64,000 bases of DNA from Micromonospora arborensis. Lineage in GTDB: Bacteria; Actinomycetota; Actinomycetes; Mycobacteriales; Micromonosporaceae. The position numbers and the translations under genes are program-made. The notes under the pieces were generated by a model. The model was not told the DNA's origin. It ran no database searches and worked only from the letters and a program-made list of their open reading frames with translations. Where the stretch lies: positions 1-64,000 of the forward strand of contig NZ_PYBV01000005.1 of the NCBI RefSeq assembly GCF_003205615.1, in the 5' to 3' direction. This document shows positions 24,405 through 35,808 of the stretch, one piece after another. The number at the start of each line of letters is the position of its first letter. Position 1 is the stretch's first letter.

Positions 24405-25283
24405 TCAGCGGCTGGCGAGTTCGGCGAAGATCTCCACCAATTCGGGTCGGTCGAACGGGCCGACGTGGGGTGCCGCGACGCTTCGTACCTCGGTCGGGTT
24501 GTCCGGGGTGAGGCGGTCGGCCTCGGTGATGAACCGGTCCTGTAGCGCAGGTGGGATCAGCCGGTCGCGGGTGAAGCGCACGTACGTCCGGGGAATCCGA
24601 CCCCAGGTGCCTGCTTCACCGCGGCCGTCGGCCAGGGGGATGCTGGCGGGTTCGTCAGGCTCAAGGGTGTTGAGCAGCCGGCTCACCGCCTCGTCGGTGA
24701 AGTCGCCGGCGAGGCACTGTTTGATGCCGTTGAACACCGAAGGGTCGGCCGATCGCCAGTTGATCCGGGCCACCCCCAGGATCGCCGGATCGGCGACCAC
24801 TGCCTGGGTCACCAGGGGGAGCAGGCTGTCGCGGTTCTCTGGCGTGGCAAGGTAGGCCGTCATGGTCGGCAGGTCGACGCAGCAGTACGCGGCCATGTAG
24901 ACGACCCGGTCGAGCAGTTCGGGGATGGCGTTGCCGACCCTGCTCACGGTGACGCCGCCCTGGCTGGCGCCGGCCAGGATCACGGGCCCGTGGCGGCGAG
25001 CGCGGCGCACCACGTCCACGACGCGCTCGACGTAGTCGTCGATGGTGATCTTGGCGAGCGGTGACGGCTCGGTTGCCAGCCCTGCGAGGTCCTGCGGGGC
25101 CTGGTACGAGCGGGGGAAGAACCCTTCCGTCCCGTGTCCCGGTAGGTCGACGGCCACGCACCGGTGCCCCCGCAGGGTGAGTTCGGTGATCAGTCCCGAG
25201 CAGAAGTACGACGAGGAGTTGGTGCCGTGTACGAAGACCAGGGTCGGCGGTCGACGGTCGCTGGCGGTGTCTTTCGTCGTCAT
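24405..25283 (-). CDS. alpha/beta hydrolase (esterase-like)
   Basis: 292 residues from the ATG at 25283, with GGGAG ahead. The fold is a small alpha/beta hydrolase: LVFVHGTNSSSYF holds the oxyanion HG, GASQGG is the nucleophile elbow (G-x-S-x-G), RVRFT..R..IPPALQD gives the usual acid region, and APHVGPFDRP holds the catalytic His. Without a signal peptide it acts in the cytoplasm. The pattern resembles plant-type salicylate/hydroxynitrile esterases (EstC-like). It lies 38 bases downstream of the GNAT gene and probably shares its transcript. Confidence 0.88.
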   Translation of the reverse strand: MTTKDTASDRRPPTLVFVHGTNSSSYFCSGLITELTLRGHRCVAVDLPGHGTEGFFPRSYQAPQDLAGLATEPSPLAKITIDDYVERVVDVVRRARRHGPVILAGASQGGVTVSRVGNAIPELLDRVVYMAAYCCVDLPTMTAYLATPENRDSLLPLVTQAVVADPAILGVARINWRSADPSVFNGIKQCLAGDFTDEAVSRLLNTLEPDEPASIPLADGRGEAGTWGRIPRTYVRFTRDRLIPPALQDRFITEADRLTPDNPTEVRSVAAPHVGPFDRPELVEIFAELASR

Positions 25284-25321
25284 CGAGATTCTCCCTTGTG
25301 GTTGTGGAGTTGCTGGGGTGG

Positions 25322-25933
25322 TCAACGGCCCGGTTGGCGCCACATCGGCCACAGCAGTGGGCTGTCCGCGACGCGTACCGGTTCGCCGAGGTCCGCGAAG
25401 CCGTGTCGCAGGTAGAGGGCGCGGCTTCGGGGTGAACTCGCCTCCAGGTAGGCGGCGCGACCGTCGGTGTCCGCTCGCTCCAACCGGTGGCGCAACATCG
25501 CCGAGCCGAGTCCGGCGCTCTGTCGCTCGCCCACCACCCCCATGCACGAGAGGTAGAGGTGCGGTTCACCCCGGGGGTGCCGTTCGGTCAGTGCCCGCCC
25601 GAGGGTCCGCAACCGCACGCCGTGCTCGCCGAAGATCGAGTTATGGCCCATCTCGGGCGCGTTTGGATGTTCCCCGTCGGGTGCCTGGCCGGCCGCCAAC
25701 GCCAGCCACACCGAGGCACCCTCGTCACGACCGATCAGGTATGCCTCGGCGGCGCTCCGATCCAGCAGCTGACCGTAGAAGTGCGACTGGAGGCGGCCGC
25801 GCTCATCCGGTGCGGGGAAGAGCCAACAGGCGACCGGGTCGTCCATGAAGGCCTCGGTGAGGATGTCGGAAACCGTCTGCCGTTCTGCGGCATCCGCCTG
25901 CCGCAGCAGTGCGTACGGCGTATCTTTCGTCAT
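25322..25933 (-). CDS. GNAT family N-acetyltransferase
   Basis: 203 residues from the ATG at 25933. The start ALLRQADAAERQTVSDILTEAFMDDPVACWLFP is typical of the GNAT subgroup with AF..DP..WLFP. The acetyl-CoA loop is seen as GVVGERQSAGLGSAMLRHRLERAD (Q-x-x-G-L-G-x-A), with the end YLEASSPRSRALYLRHGFADLG. It is the first gene of an operon with the alpha/beta hydrolase and is divergent from a GntR-TetR regulator 140 bases away, which probably controls it. A detoxification or resistance role is a reasonable inference. Confidence 0.88.
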   Translation of the reverse strand: MTKDTPYALLRQADAAERQTVSDILTEAFMDDPVACWLFPAPDERGRLQSHFYGQLLDRSAAEAYLIGRDEGASVWLALAAGQAPDGEHPNAPEMGHNSIFGEHGVRLRTLGRALTERHPRGEPHLYLSCMGVVGERQSAGLGSAMLRHRLERADTDGRAAYLEASSPRSRALYLRHGFADLGEPVRVADSPLLWPMWRQPGR

Positions 25934-26072
25934 GCGTACAACGTATCGCCGCAGCCGGCGAATTTGCGTCGATGCCGCTTGTATAGGTCGTTGAAGTGTG
26001 CTAGCCAGAGGGATGACTGACCTAGTACAGTCCGGTCCTGCGCCAATCCCACCAGTAGATCGGAGGGCAGAC

Positions 26073-27032
26073 ATGCCTTCGCCGACGCCGCGTCCGGATC
26101 CGCCATTCCGGCGGATCGTCGAAGAGATCCGCGGCCGAATCCTGACCGGCGACCTGCGGCCGGGGGACCGGATACCTTCAGTCCGGCAGATCGCCCAGCG
26201 ATGGGGCGTCGCGGCAGCGACTGCGTCCCGAGCGATGGCGACTCTCCGCGACAGCGGGCTGGTCGAAACGACTGTCGGTTCCGGCACGGTGGTCAGCAGC
26301 CACACCCGCCGCAAGTACCCGGTGAGCCCGGCCGTGCCGCAGCGGCAGGCCCGCGCGTTCAAGCAGCCACTGGGCCGGATGCACGTCCTGCGCGCCGCCA
26401 TCGCGATCGCTGACGCCGAGGGACTCGACGCGGTGTCGATGCGACGTCTCGCGGTCGACCTCGGCGCCGGCCCGATGTCGCTCTACCGGCACGTGGCGAA
26501 CAAGGACGATCTGGTGACGCAGATGGCCGACGAGGTCTTCGGCGAATCCGAACTGCCTGACCCCGGACCACCCGGCTGGCGGGCGAAGCTCGAACTCGTC
26601 GCCCACCAACAGTGGGAACTGTGCCGGCGACACCTCTGGCTGCCCAGAGCCGTCTCGTTCACCCGTCCGGCGCTTGTGCCCAACATGATGGCGCACACCG
26701 AGTGGATCCTGCGCGCGCTCGACGGACTCGAGTTGCCCATGACGACACGGATCCGCGAGGCGCTCACGCTTCACGGACTGGTCGCCACCGTCGCGCTGTC
26801 CATGGCGGCCGAGGTCGAATCGGAGCAGGAGACCGGTGTCACGCTCGACGGGTGGTTGCTGGCACAGCAGAAGCGAGCCGACCAGAAACTCGACAGTGGA
26901 AGATTTCCCCTGCTGGCGACCATCCCGCCGGAGACGGCCTCGGACCTCAACGGACTGTTCGAGTACGGTCTCGCACGCCATCTCGACGGCTTCGCCACCC
27001 TGGTACAGGGGCATGCCCGAACGAGGCCATGA
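26073..27032 (+). CDS. GntR-TetR fusion transcription regulator
   Basis: 319 residues. The ATG at 26073 follows GGAGGGCAGAC. Residues about 10-80 form a GntR winged helix (FRRIVEEIRGRILTGDLRPGDRIPSVRQIAQRWGVAAATASRAMATLRDSGLVETTVGSGTVV). Residues about 105-155 form a TetR helix-turn-helix (AAIAIADAEGLDAVSMRRLAVDLGAGPMSLYRHVANKDDLV), followed by a TetR ligand-binding domain (TetR_C, ALTLHGLVATVALSMAAEVESEQ). Two DNA-binding heads and one effector domain in one chain are known from actinobacterial drug-response regulators. It is divergent from a GNAT-esterase operon and is likely its repressor. Confidence 0.92.
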   Translation: MPSPTPRPDPPFRRIVEEIRGRILTGDLRPGDRIPSVRQIAQRWGVAAATASRAMATLRDSGLVETTVGSGTVVSSHTRRKYPVSPAVPQRQARAFKQPLGRMHVLRAAIAIADAEGLDAVSMRRLAVDLGAGPMSLYRHVANKDDLVTQMADEVFGESELPDPGPPGWRAKLELVAHQQWELCRRHLWLPRAVSFTRPALVPNMMAHTEWILRALDGLELPMTTRIREALTLHGLVATVALSMAAEVESEQETGVTLDGWLLAQQKRADQKLDSGRFPLLATIPPETASDLNGLFEYGLARHLDGFATLVQGHARTRP

Positions 27033-29094
<2,062 letters not shown>

Positions 29095-29132
29095 CCGGCG
29101 ACACGCACCGGCCCTCCGCGTCAGGACGCAGA

Positions 29133-29163
29133 CCGGGCCCGGAGCCACCGGCTCCGGGCCCGG
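29133..29163. terminator. hairpin terminator after the xylanase
   Basis: A perfect 14-bp stem (29133-29146 against 29150-29163; core GGGCCCGGAGCC) with a 3-base ACC loop, 38 bases after the xylanase stop. Confidence 0.85.
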
Positions 29164-29404
29164 GTGCCGTCGTGGTCGGTCGAACCCGGTCTACGACGGT
29201 CGACCGAAACCAACCTCTTCGCATATACTGATGTATGTCAATATGGCCGGAACTGGCGTGTCGTGTCGGAATGGCTCGGATCGTCACCGCGGGGGGCAAC
29301 CGCGCCGCAGCGGTGCGAGCGGGAGCACCGCAGCGTCGGATGGCCAAAAACTTCCTGCTGCCCCGGCCCCTGTGGTGGGGGACCAGTTGTGATGGAGGAT
29401 GACT

Positions 29405-30178
29405 ATGCGCAAACTTCTCGCGGTGTTCAGCGCCGCCCTGATCCTCGGCGGCGCAGTCGGCAGCGTTCCGGCCGGGGCGTCGGGGGCCTCCCCGCCCTCG
29501 TGCCCGCGTGGCCTGCTCTTCTGTGAGGACTTCGAGCGACTGCCTCCCGGGGGGCCCAGCACGTTGAACTGGGGCGTCGACACCCGCCACGGCACGCTCA
29601 CCGTCGAACGTGCCCACCGTGGCAACCAGGTGCTGCACATCCAGACGGTTGACAACGGACGCGCCTTCCTGCGCGTCGACGACTTCGCCGCGCCGGGCAA
29701 CCGCTTCTACGGGCGGATGCGTCTGCGCGTCGATGCCTTCCCCACGGCCCCGGACTGGGCGCACTTCACGCTGGTGGAAGCGACCGGCACCGGCAGCGCG
29801 GAGGTCGTTCGTCCAGTCGGTGGCCAGTACGCGCCCACGGTCCCCGGAACCTTCTGGGGGGTTGGCGCCGACGGCGGCCCGACCGGCGACTGGACCAACT
29901 GGCGCGAGTCCGCCCCGGTCGTCGAGGACGCCTGGCAATGCTTCGAGTGGAAGATCGACGCGGCGGACAACCGCGTCGCGGTGTGGATCGACGGCGTGGC
30001 GAACCCGGAGCTGACCGCCTCCACGAGCGACCACGGTGGCAACGACGTTCCCTTCGTCCTGCCGACGGTCGACACGGTGAAGATCGGCTGGCAGCTTTAC
30101 CAGGGCGGCACGACGCCGGGCGAGTTCGACCTCTGGATCGACGACATCGCCCTTTCGAGCAAGCGGCTCGGCTGCTGA
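29405..30178 (+). CDS. secreted Cip1-like protein (possible polysaccharide lyase)
   Basis: 257 residues; GGAGG lies seven bases before the ATG at 29405. A signal peptide (LLAVFSAALILGGAVGSVPAGASG) is followed by a single beta-jelly-roll domain. FCEDFERLPPGG, GTLTVERAHRGNQVLHIQT, FYGRMRLRVDAFPTAPDWAHFTLVEATG, WQCFEWKIDAADNRVAVWIDGV and WIDDIALS are the core patterns of the Cip1 family, first known from fungi as a cellulose-induced protein; related proteins have glucuronan-lyase activity. The activity here is inferred. It follows the xylanase on the same strand with its own promoter region, and fits a plant-biomass-degrading role. Confidence 0.75.
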   Translation: MRKLLAVFSAALILGGAVGSVPAGASGASPPSCPRGLLFCEDFERLPPGGPSTLNWGVDTRHGTLTVERAHRGNQVLHIQTVDNGRAFLRVDDFAAPGNRFYGRMRLRVDAFPTAPDWAHFTLVEATGTGSAEVVRPVGGQYAPTVPGTFWGVGADGGPTGDWTNWRESAPVVEDAWQCFEWKIDAADNRVAVWIDGVANPELTASTSDHGGNDVPFVLPTVDTVKIGWQLYQGGTTPGEFDLWIDDIALSSKRLGC

Positions 30179-30237
30179 CCTGGAGCCCCGGAGGCTCTCG
30201 ACCCTTGTCCTCATGATGTCAGTCCCGATCGGTGCCC

Positions 30238-30273
30238 CTGCCGGGGTGCGGCTTCGCTACCGCACCCCGGCAG
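30238..30273. terminator. hairpin terminator after the Cip1-like gene
   Basis: A perfect 14-bp stem (30238-30251 against 30260-30273; CTGCCGGGGTGCGG) around an 8-base loop, 60 bases after the Cip1-like stop. Confidence 0.85.
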
Positions 30274-30447
30274 CGGGTGTGGCTGAACGGGCGGCGCACT
30301 GGACGCGGGTCCGGCTCGTGACAGCACTGCCGCTGGACGTGCCGCCTGTACCGGTACTGCTGGCCGGATTGCGTGACATGGTCGCCAGTGCCCGCCTGAT
30401 TTCGTTCCCGCCGCCGAGACCGGTGGGGACGAGTCGCTGTTTGGCAG

Positions 30448-30936
30448 TCAATGAGCGCTCAGACCTTCGTCAGGTAGCGCCGTTTGGGTGGGCGGTACCG
30501 GCGACGGATTCCGGCCTGTGCCCGACTCTCTGTTCGTTCGGTCCAGGATCGCTTCCGCCTCCCGTCGGGCAGCGGCAACGATTCCCTCGGCTTCGACTCG
30601 CGCCTCGGCACGGTGGTCCGCGGCCTGCTCCTCGGCGAGCCGGAGTATCTGTTCCACCCGAGTGCTCAGACCGCTGAGGGTTGGCCGTTCCCGATCCGGC
30701 CATCGTTCCTTGGCTTTCGTGGCCGTACCGGCGCCTGCTGGTTCGGTCTTCTCGTCACGATCGACCAGGCCGTCGCCTATGAGATCGGACTCCGTCGTGC
30801 CGACCAGGGAGAGCGCGACGCCGAGCGTGGCCACCGCGATGCCGGACCAGAGGGCGGTCGGCCCGAGGGACGGGCCGACCGTGGCACCCACACCGAGCCC
30901 GAACAGGACGGCGGCAGTCTTGGCCGGCTTACGCAC
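30448..30936 (-). CDS. small membrane protein with coiled coil
   Basis: 162 residues. AGGAGGACCT directly precedes the GTG at 30936. Two hydrophobic helices near the N-terminus (TAAVLFGLGVGATVGPSLG, LWSGIAVATLGVALSLVG) are followed by a charged linker and a coiled coil (LSTRVEQILRLAEEQAADHRAEARVEAEGIVAAARREAEAILDR), which resembles DivIVA/Wag31-type or ATP-synthase-b-type helices. The tail is proline-rich. It may anchor a peripheral complex at the membrane. I do not recognise a named family. Confidence 0.7.
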   Translation of the reverse strand: MRKPAKTAAVLFGLGVGATVGPSLGPTALWSGIAVATLGVALSLVGTTESDLIGDGLVDRDEKTEPAGAGTATKAKERWPDRERPTLSGLSTRVEQILRLAEEQAADHRAEARVEAEGIVAAARREAEAILDRTNRESGTGRNPSPVPPTQTALPDEGLSAH

Positions 30937-31100
30937 AGGTCCTCCTCGCATGGTGCGGGCGGGCGGCTTCCGGTTCCAGCATCGCGCACCCGTCAACCTC
31001 GTGGGCTGGCGTGGTCACCGCCGCTCGTGCCGGCGGCCGTTCATGAACTGCGCCGGTCAGCGGAACCGTCGCGGGCAGCAGCAGCGCCATCGAGGCGGCG

Positions 31101-32330
31101 TCACGCCGTGCGGTAGTGGCCGGTGAGCCGGCCGAGCTTCATGGCCAGGTGCAGGCACAGCCGTTCGTTGCCGTCCTTGAGGTCGGTCCCGGCGAGCTGT
31201 TCCACCCGTTGCAGCCGGTAGTAGAGGGTGGTCCGGTGCAGTCGGAGCTTCTCGGCGGTGGCGTGCGCGTTGCCCGCCAGGTCGAGGTAGGCCTCCAGGG
31301 TCTCCAGCAGCACCTGGTGGACGTCGTCGCGTAGCAGCCGCTCCAGCCCGGGATGGACCCCCGCGACGTCGAGGTGCTGACTGTCCAGTTGCGACAGCAC
31401 CCGGTAGATGCCCAGGCCGGCCCAGGAGACCACCCGACCCAGCGCGGGCAGTTGCGCACCGACACGGGCGGCCTGCGCGGCCTCCTGGTAGGACTCGACC
31501 GCGCTGGACAGACTGGCGCGGGGCTGGCCGATCCCGGTCACGGTCCGGTCCACCGAGGCCAGGCCCCGGGTCGCGGTGCCCAGCGCCTCGTTGAGGTGCC
31601 CGGCGGAGGCTTCCGGCGAGGGGCGGCCGGCGATCCTGTTGCCGCAGACCAGCAGCACCCCGTGATCGTGCCAGACCAGGTGCAGCGTCTCCCGTACTCC
31701 GATCCACCGGCGGGTGGTGACCAGGGCCTGTTCCAGGGCGATCCGGGCCACCTCGTCGGGCTGCCGCCCGCCGGCCGGCACGAGCTGGGCGACGAGCGCG
31801 ACCGTCGACCCGTCGGCGGCCACCACGCCCTCCTCCAGCAGCGCCCGCGCCGCGTGCTCGCGCGCCTGCCGGCTCTCCACCAGTAGGGTGCGGGTAGCCT
31901 CCGTCTCCCGCTGTGCGGCGAGCTCACCGAGCAGGTTCTCCCGGTACAGGGCCAGCGACAGGTCGGTGAAGGGGCCGGTCGCGGTGGCGATGTCGGCGTC
32001 GGTCATCGAACCGTCGGCGTCGATGAACCAGACGAACCCGAGCAGCAGGTCGTCGTGCCGGATCGGCACGCAGACCCTCGCCAGCAGGTCCAGCTCGGCG
32101 CACGCGGGGGTGCGGATCGGCGCGTGCGCCGTGAGCACGCCCATGCCTCGGAACCAGGCGATCACCTCCGGCGTCGTCTGCCGGCGCAGGATCGACGTCC
32201 GGCGGACGTCGTCCATCGGGCCGTCGTGCTCGCTGTAGGCGACCACCCGCTGTCGCCGGTCCTCGATGAGGGCGGGTCGCCCCACCCGGGCGGCGACGGC
32301 GTCGGCGATTCGCTGGAGCTCACCGTGCAT
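31101..32330 (-). CDS. PucR/CdaR-type transcription regulator
   Basis: 409 residues from the ATG at 32330, with GGGGAGA ahead. The N-terminal part looks like a GAF-like sensor (VGRPALIEDRRQRVVAYSEHDGPMDDVRRTSILRR, VPIRHDDLLLGFVWFID). The C-terminus carries the PucR helix-turn-helix: LLETLEAYLDLAGNAHATAEKLRLHRTTLYYRLQRVEQLAGTDL. PucR proteins usually activate catabolic genes for purines, amino acids or similar nitrogen sources. It is divergent from the dihydrodipicolinate-synthase-family gene, its most likely target. Confidence 0.92.
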   Translation of the reverse strand: MHGELQRIADAVAARVGRPALIEDRRQRVVAYSEHDGPMDDVRRTSILRRQTTPEVIAWFRGMGVLTAHAPIRTPACAELDLLARVCVPIRHDDLLLGFVWFIDADGSMTDADIATATGPFTDLSLALYRENLLGELAAQRETEATRTLLVESRQAREHAARALLEEGVVAADGSTVALVAQLVPAGGRQPDEVARIALEQALVTTRRWIGVRETLHLVWHDHGVLLVCGNRIAGRPSPEASAGHLNEALGTATRGLASVDRTVTGIGQPRASLSSAVESYQEAAQAARVGAQLPALGRVVSWAGLGIYRVLSQLDSQHLDVAGVHPGLERLLRDDVHQVLLETLEAYLDLAGNAHATAEKLRLHRTTLYYRLQRVEQLAGTDLKDGNERLCLHLAMKLGRLTGHYRTA

Positions 32331-32580
32331 GTATCTCCCCTGGTTGCGCTGCGTGACAGGGATCGCGCGACCGCCAGTCCTTACCCTCCGGTGCGGGTGG
32401 GTCATCGCGCAAGGTCCACTGTCGAAGTCACGACAAAAAGACGGGCGGCCACGCGGCTGTTTCGGCATCTGTCCGAAGACCGGGGGCGACAGGCGTTCCT
32501 AGGGTTCCGGTACGCACCAATGGCGCCGCACGGTGCGGGTGGGATGGTGGGCGGTGCCGGCGCGGAAAGGGGTTTTCCGA

Positions 32581-33498
32581 GTGGGAACTGCCAGGCCCTG
32601 GCGGGGCGTGCTGGTCGCCATCACCACGCCGTTTCGCGCCGACCTGTCGGTCGACTTCGACCAGCTCCAGGAGCACGTCCGTTGGCTCGCCGCCGAGGGG
32701 TGCCACGGGGTCGCGCCGTGCGCGTCGACGGGGGAGTACCGGGCCCTCTCCGACGACGAGCGGGCCGCCGTGGTGAAGGCGACGGTGGAGGCCGCGCCGT
32801 CCGGCTGCGCGGTCGTGCCCGGCGTCGGCGGCTACGGCAGCAGGCAGGCCCGCCGCTGGACGGAGCAGGCCGCCGAGGCCGGCGCCCACGGCGTGCTCGC
32901 GCGGCCACCCGACGGGCCCGCCGCCCGCGCCGCCGACGTGGTCGCCCACTACCGGGAGGTGGCGGCGGTCGGCCTGCCGGTGGTCGCCCACAACGAACCG
33001 TACGACACCCGGTTGGACCTCACGCCGGACCTGCTGGCGACCGTCGCCGAGATCGACGGGATCGTCGCGGTCAAGGAGGTCACCGGCGACGTACGCAGGC
33101 TGCATCGCCTGCGGGACCTCTGCCCGCACGTCGACGTCCTGGTCGGCGCCGACGACGTGGTGCTCGAACTGGTGCTGTGCGGCGCCACGGGATGGGTCGC
33201 TACCCTGCCCAACGCGCTGCCCCGCCAGGCCGTGCGCCTGTACGAGCTGTGCGTCGCCCGTGACCTGGGCCGGGCGCTGCCGCTCTACGCCGAACTGCAC
33301 CCGATCCTCGGCTGGGCCTCCCAGCCGGAAGGCGTGCAGGCCGTCAAGCTCGCCATGGAGTACGCCGGGCGGTTCGGCGGGCGGTGCCGCCCACCGCGCG
33401 GACCCCTGTCCGGGACTGCCGCCGACCGGGTACGCCGGGACGTGCTGCGGGCCCTCGCGGCGACGGCCGATCCGGCGTCCGGGGCCGGCCCTGGCTGA
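32581..33498 (+). CDS. dihydrodipicolinate synthase family aldolase/lyase
   Basis: 305 residues from the GTG at 32581 (AAAGGGG about 12 bases upstream). It is an N-acetylneuraminate-lyase/DapA-type TIM barrel: GVLVAITTPFRADLSVDFDQLQEHVRWL at the start, GVAPCASTGEYRALSDDER (the G-x-x-x-x-x-x-x-G-E-x-x-x-L-x-x-x-E motif with CASTGEY for GTTGE) and IVAVKEVTGDV with the Schiff-base Lys. VVAHNEPYDT replaces the usual Y-N-x-P around the proton-relay Tyr. It is probably not DapA itself but a catabolic pyruvate aldolase. The divergent PucR regulator supports a catabolic role; the substrate is unknown. Confidence 0.85.
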   Translation: MGTARPWRGVLVAITTPFRADLSVDFDQLQEHVRWLAAEGCHGVAPCASTGEYRALSDDERAAVVKATVEAAPSGCAVVPGVGGYGSRQARRWTEQAAEAGAHGVLARPPDGPAARAADVVAHYREVAAVGLPVVAHNEPYDTRLDLTPDLLATVAEIDGIVAVKEVTGDVRRLHRLRDLCPHVDVLVGADDVVLELVLCGATGWVATLPNALPRQAVRLYELCVARDLGRALPLYAELHPILGWASQPEGVQAVKLAMEYAGRFGGRCRPPRGPLSGTAADRVRRDVLRALAATADPASGAGPG

Positions 33499-33677
33499 TC
33501 CGCCGGTGGGCGCCGGTCCTTCAGGTGTCGGAAGTCGCCGGCCCACCTGCCGACATCTGCACGGTGACCGGCACCGGCCCGCCCTCCTAGATTCGCTGCG
33601 CGGCCTGCTGACAGGTGTTCCGCGATACCCCCACCGGGACGCCGGCGCCGCGTTTCTCCCCGACGAGAGGTGGTTCC

Positions 33678-35723
33678 GTGCACCGTGCTACCCCCCACCG
33701 AACCCGGCTGAGGCGGGCCGTGCTCGCCGCAGCCGTGGCGACCACGCTCGTGGCGACCGGGGCGGCGCAGGCCGCCGCGGCCCCGGCCAACCCGGCTGGC
33801 GGCACCGCGCCGTTCCAGGTCCTCGACCCGCAGGCCTGGCAGAACCCGGACACGATGACCTGGGACGACTACAAGGCCGTGCCCGGCAAGAACTGGGCCG
33901 ACCCGAACGTGTCGGGCTCGGTCCGTAACTTCAAGATCGCCCTGGTGGCGCTCGACTATCCGGACGAGACGTTCGCGGTCTCCCAGCCGGCCCGCTCGAC
34001 GGTTTTCGGCAACCCCCAGTCCGTCGCGACCGGCATTCCCAGGGCGGACGTGCCGAAGTTCTACCAGGACTTCCTGAACACCCCGAACACCCTCAACAAG
34101 GGCCACACCCTGCACGAGTACTGGATGCAGGACTCCAACGGCCGCTACGGCGTCGACCTCGCCGGGTTCGGGCCGTACCAGATGCCGGCCAAGTCCTACC
34201 AGTACGGGCTGGACAACGGGTTCAACCCGGGCGCCTGTCCGAGCGGGGACGTGTGCGGTAAGAACATCCGCACCGACGGCCTGGGCGCCTGGCGGGCGGC
34301 CGTCGGCGAGGAGGTCGCCAACCAGTACGAGCTGGTGTTCATCCTCAGCGCCGGCCAGGACGAGTCGTCGACCTGGCAGGAGTTCGGGCAGATGATCTTC
34401 CAGAACAAGGAGGACGTGCCGGACGCCTGGGGCCCGCCGGACCCCACCATGCCGAACTGGGCGAAGACCCGCTACGTGGACTGGACCTCGTGGAAGGCCG
34501 CGGCGACACTGTGGCCGAACGCCGGCGGCGGCTCCTCCACGCAGGGGGAGAGTTCCGGCATGGGCGTCTACGCCCACGAGTTGACCCACCTGCTGGGCAT
34601 CGGCGACAACTACAACAATCCATACGGCGAGCCGCTGCGCAGGGCGTACACCGGGATCTGGAGCATGATGTCGCGCGGGTCGTTCAACGGCCCGGGCGGA
34701 CCGCACACCCGCTGGCAGATCCCGCCGACCAACGGCGGCTCGATGGGCTCGCTGCACACCCTGCGGGACAAGCTCAAGATCGGCCTGCTCGGTGAGGAGC
34801 ACGTGCTGCGGCTGTCGCGGGAGTCGCTGGCCTCCTCGGGCATGGTGGTCGCGCAGGTCAAGGCCCGGGCGGTGGACGCCGGCCCGAAGGGTCTGAGCGG
34901 CCTGAACATCGCGCTGAACAAGGACCTGTCGCCGACGTGTGGTGTCAGCACCGACCCCCTGTGCGACGGTGGCAACTTCAACAACTACACCGTCGAGGTC
35001 GTCGACCGGATGGGCGCGGACTCCTTCACCCCGGACAGTGGCGTGCTACTGAGCAAGACGAAGAACGCCGACAGCGCGCCGTTCCAGTGGGTGGTGGACG
35101 CCAACCCGCAGGACATCAACATGATCGACTTCTACCGGCCGGACGGCACCCCGCAGAAGATCACCATGGGTGACTACCGGCAGCTCTCCGACGCGCTGTT
35201 CCACGCCGGCGCGGGCACCGGCAGCCAGTACGAGTACGTCGACGAGGCCAACCGGCTGCACTTCTACGTGATCGACCTCAAGCGGGACGCGGCCGGCTCG
35301 CTCTCCTACACCGTGGCGGTGCGTTCGCTGGACGGCACCGGCGGGCCGAGCAGTCACGGCGTGCTGCTGGGCAAGGGCGAGGTGACCGGCGGCGGCAAGC
35401 CGACCAACCGCGGCGTGACCTGCTCGTTCGAGCTGACCAACACCGGTTCGTACTCGGCCGGCGGGCAGCAGCACCCGGAGGACGCCAGCGCGTACCTGAA
35501 GTCGGACGTCTACCGCCTGTCAGCGGAGGTGGCCGGCAAGGGCTGGCGGACCTGGCTGCCCAACCAGCTCGCCACCGCGCAGTTCGGCAAGGCCACCACG
35601 GTCACGGTGTCGGTGGGTGCCACCGCCGCCGCCGCGAGCACCGGTGTCGTAAAGCTCACCGCGACCTCGGAGAGCGACCCGACGAAGACGGTGACCAAGC
35701 AGTGCCGGGTCGCGAAGTCCTGA
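33678..35723 (+). CDS. secreted M6-type zinc metalloprotease
   Basis: 681 residues from the GTG at 33678, with GAGAGG ahead. A signal peptide of the Arg-Arg type (RTRLRRAVLAAAVATTLVATGAAQAAAAP) is followed by the M6 region: VRNFKIALVALDYPDETF, FYQDFLNTPNTLNKGHTLHEYWMQDSNGRYGVDL, and the zinc motif AHELTHLLGIGDNY near residue 300 (H-E-x-x-H). A C-terminal beta region of about 300 residues includes the CSFELTNTGSY segment and ends in a Cys. Immune-inhibitor-A-type proteases share this layout. It degrades proteins outside the cell. A strong hairpin ends the transcript. Confidence 0.9.
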   Translation: MHRATPHRTRLRRAVLAAAVATTLVATGAAQAAAAPANPAGGTAPFQVLDPQAWQNPDTMTWDDYKAVPGKNWADPNVSGSVRNFKIALVALDYPDETFAVSQPARSTVFGNPQSVATGIPRADVPKFYQDFLNTPNTLNKGHTLHEYWMQDSNGRYGVDLAGFGPYQMPAKSYQYGLDNGFNPGACPSGDVCGKNIRTDGLGAWRAAVGEEVANQYELVFILSAGQDESSTWQEFGQMIFQNKEDVPDAWGPPDPTMPNWAKTRYVDWTSWKAAATLWPNAGGGSSTQGESSGMGVYAHELTHLLGIGDNYNNPYGEPLRRAYTGIWSMMSRGSFNGPGGPHTRWQIPPTNGGSMGSLHTLRDKLKIGLLGEEHVLRLSRESLASSGMVVAQVKARAVDAGPKGLSGLNIALNKDLSPTCGVSTDPLCDGGNFNNYTVEVVDRMGADSFTPDSGVLLSKTKNADSAPFQWVVDANPQDINMIDFYRPDGTPQKITMGDYRQLSDALFHAGAGTGSQYEYVDEANRLHFYVIDLKRDAAGSLSYTVAVRSLDGTGGPSSHGVLLGKGEVTGGGKPTNRGVTCSFELTNTGSYSAGGQQHPEDASAYLKSDVYRLSAEVAGKGWRTWLPNQLATAQFGKATTVTVSVGATAAAASTGVVKLTATSESDPTKTVTKQCRVAKS

Positions 35724-35747
35724 CCGGCGCCCGAGGTTGACCCCGTT

Positions 35748-35789
35748 CCTGCCGGGTCCGCGGCGGCTTTTCGCCACGGACCCGGCAGG
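35748..35789. terminator. hairpin between protease and lipoprotein genes
   Basis: An 18-bp stem with one mismatch (35748-35765 against 35772-35789) around a GCTTTT loop, starting 25 bases after the protease stop. It overlaps the region just upstream of the next gene's ribosome site. Confidence 0.8.
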
Positions 35790-35808
35790 CGGGCGAGAGG
35801 AGGATGAC

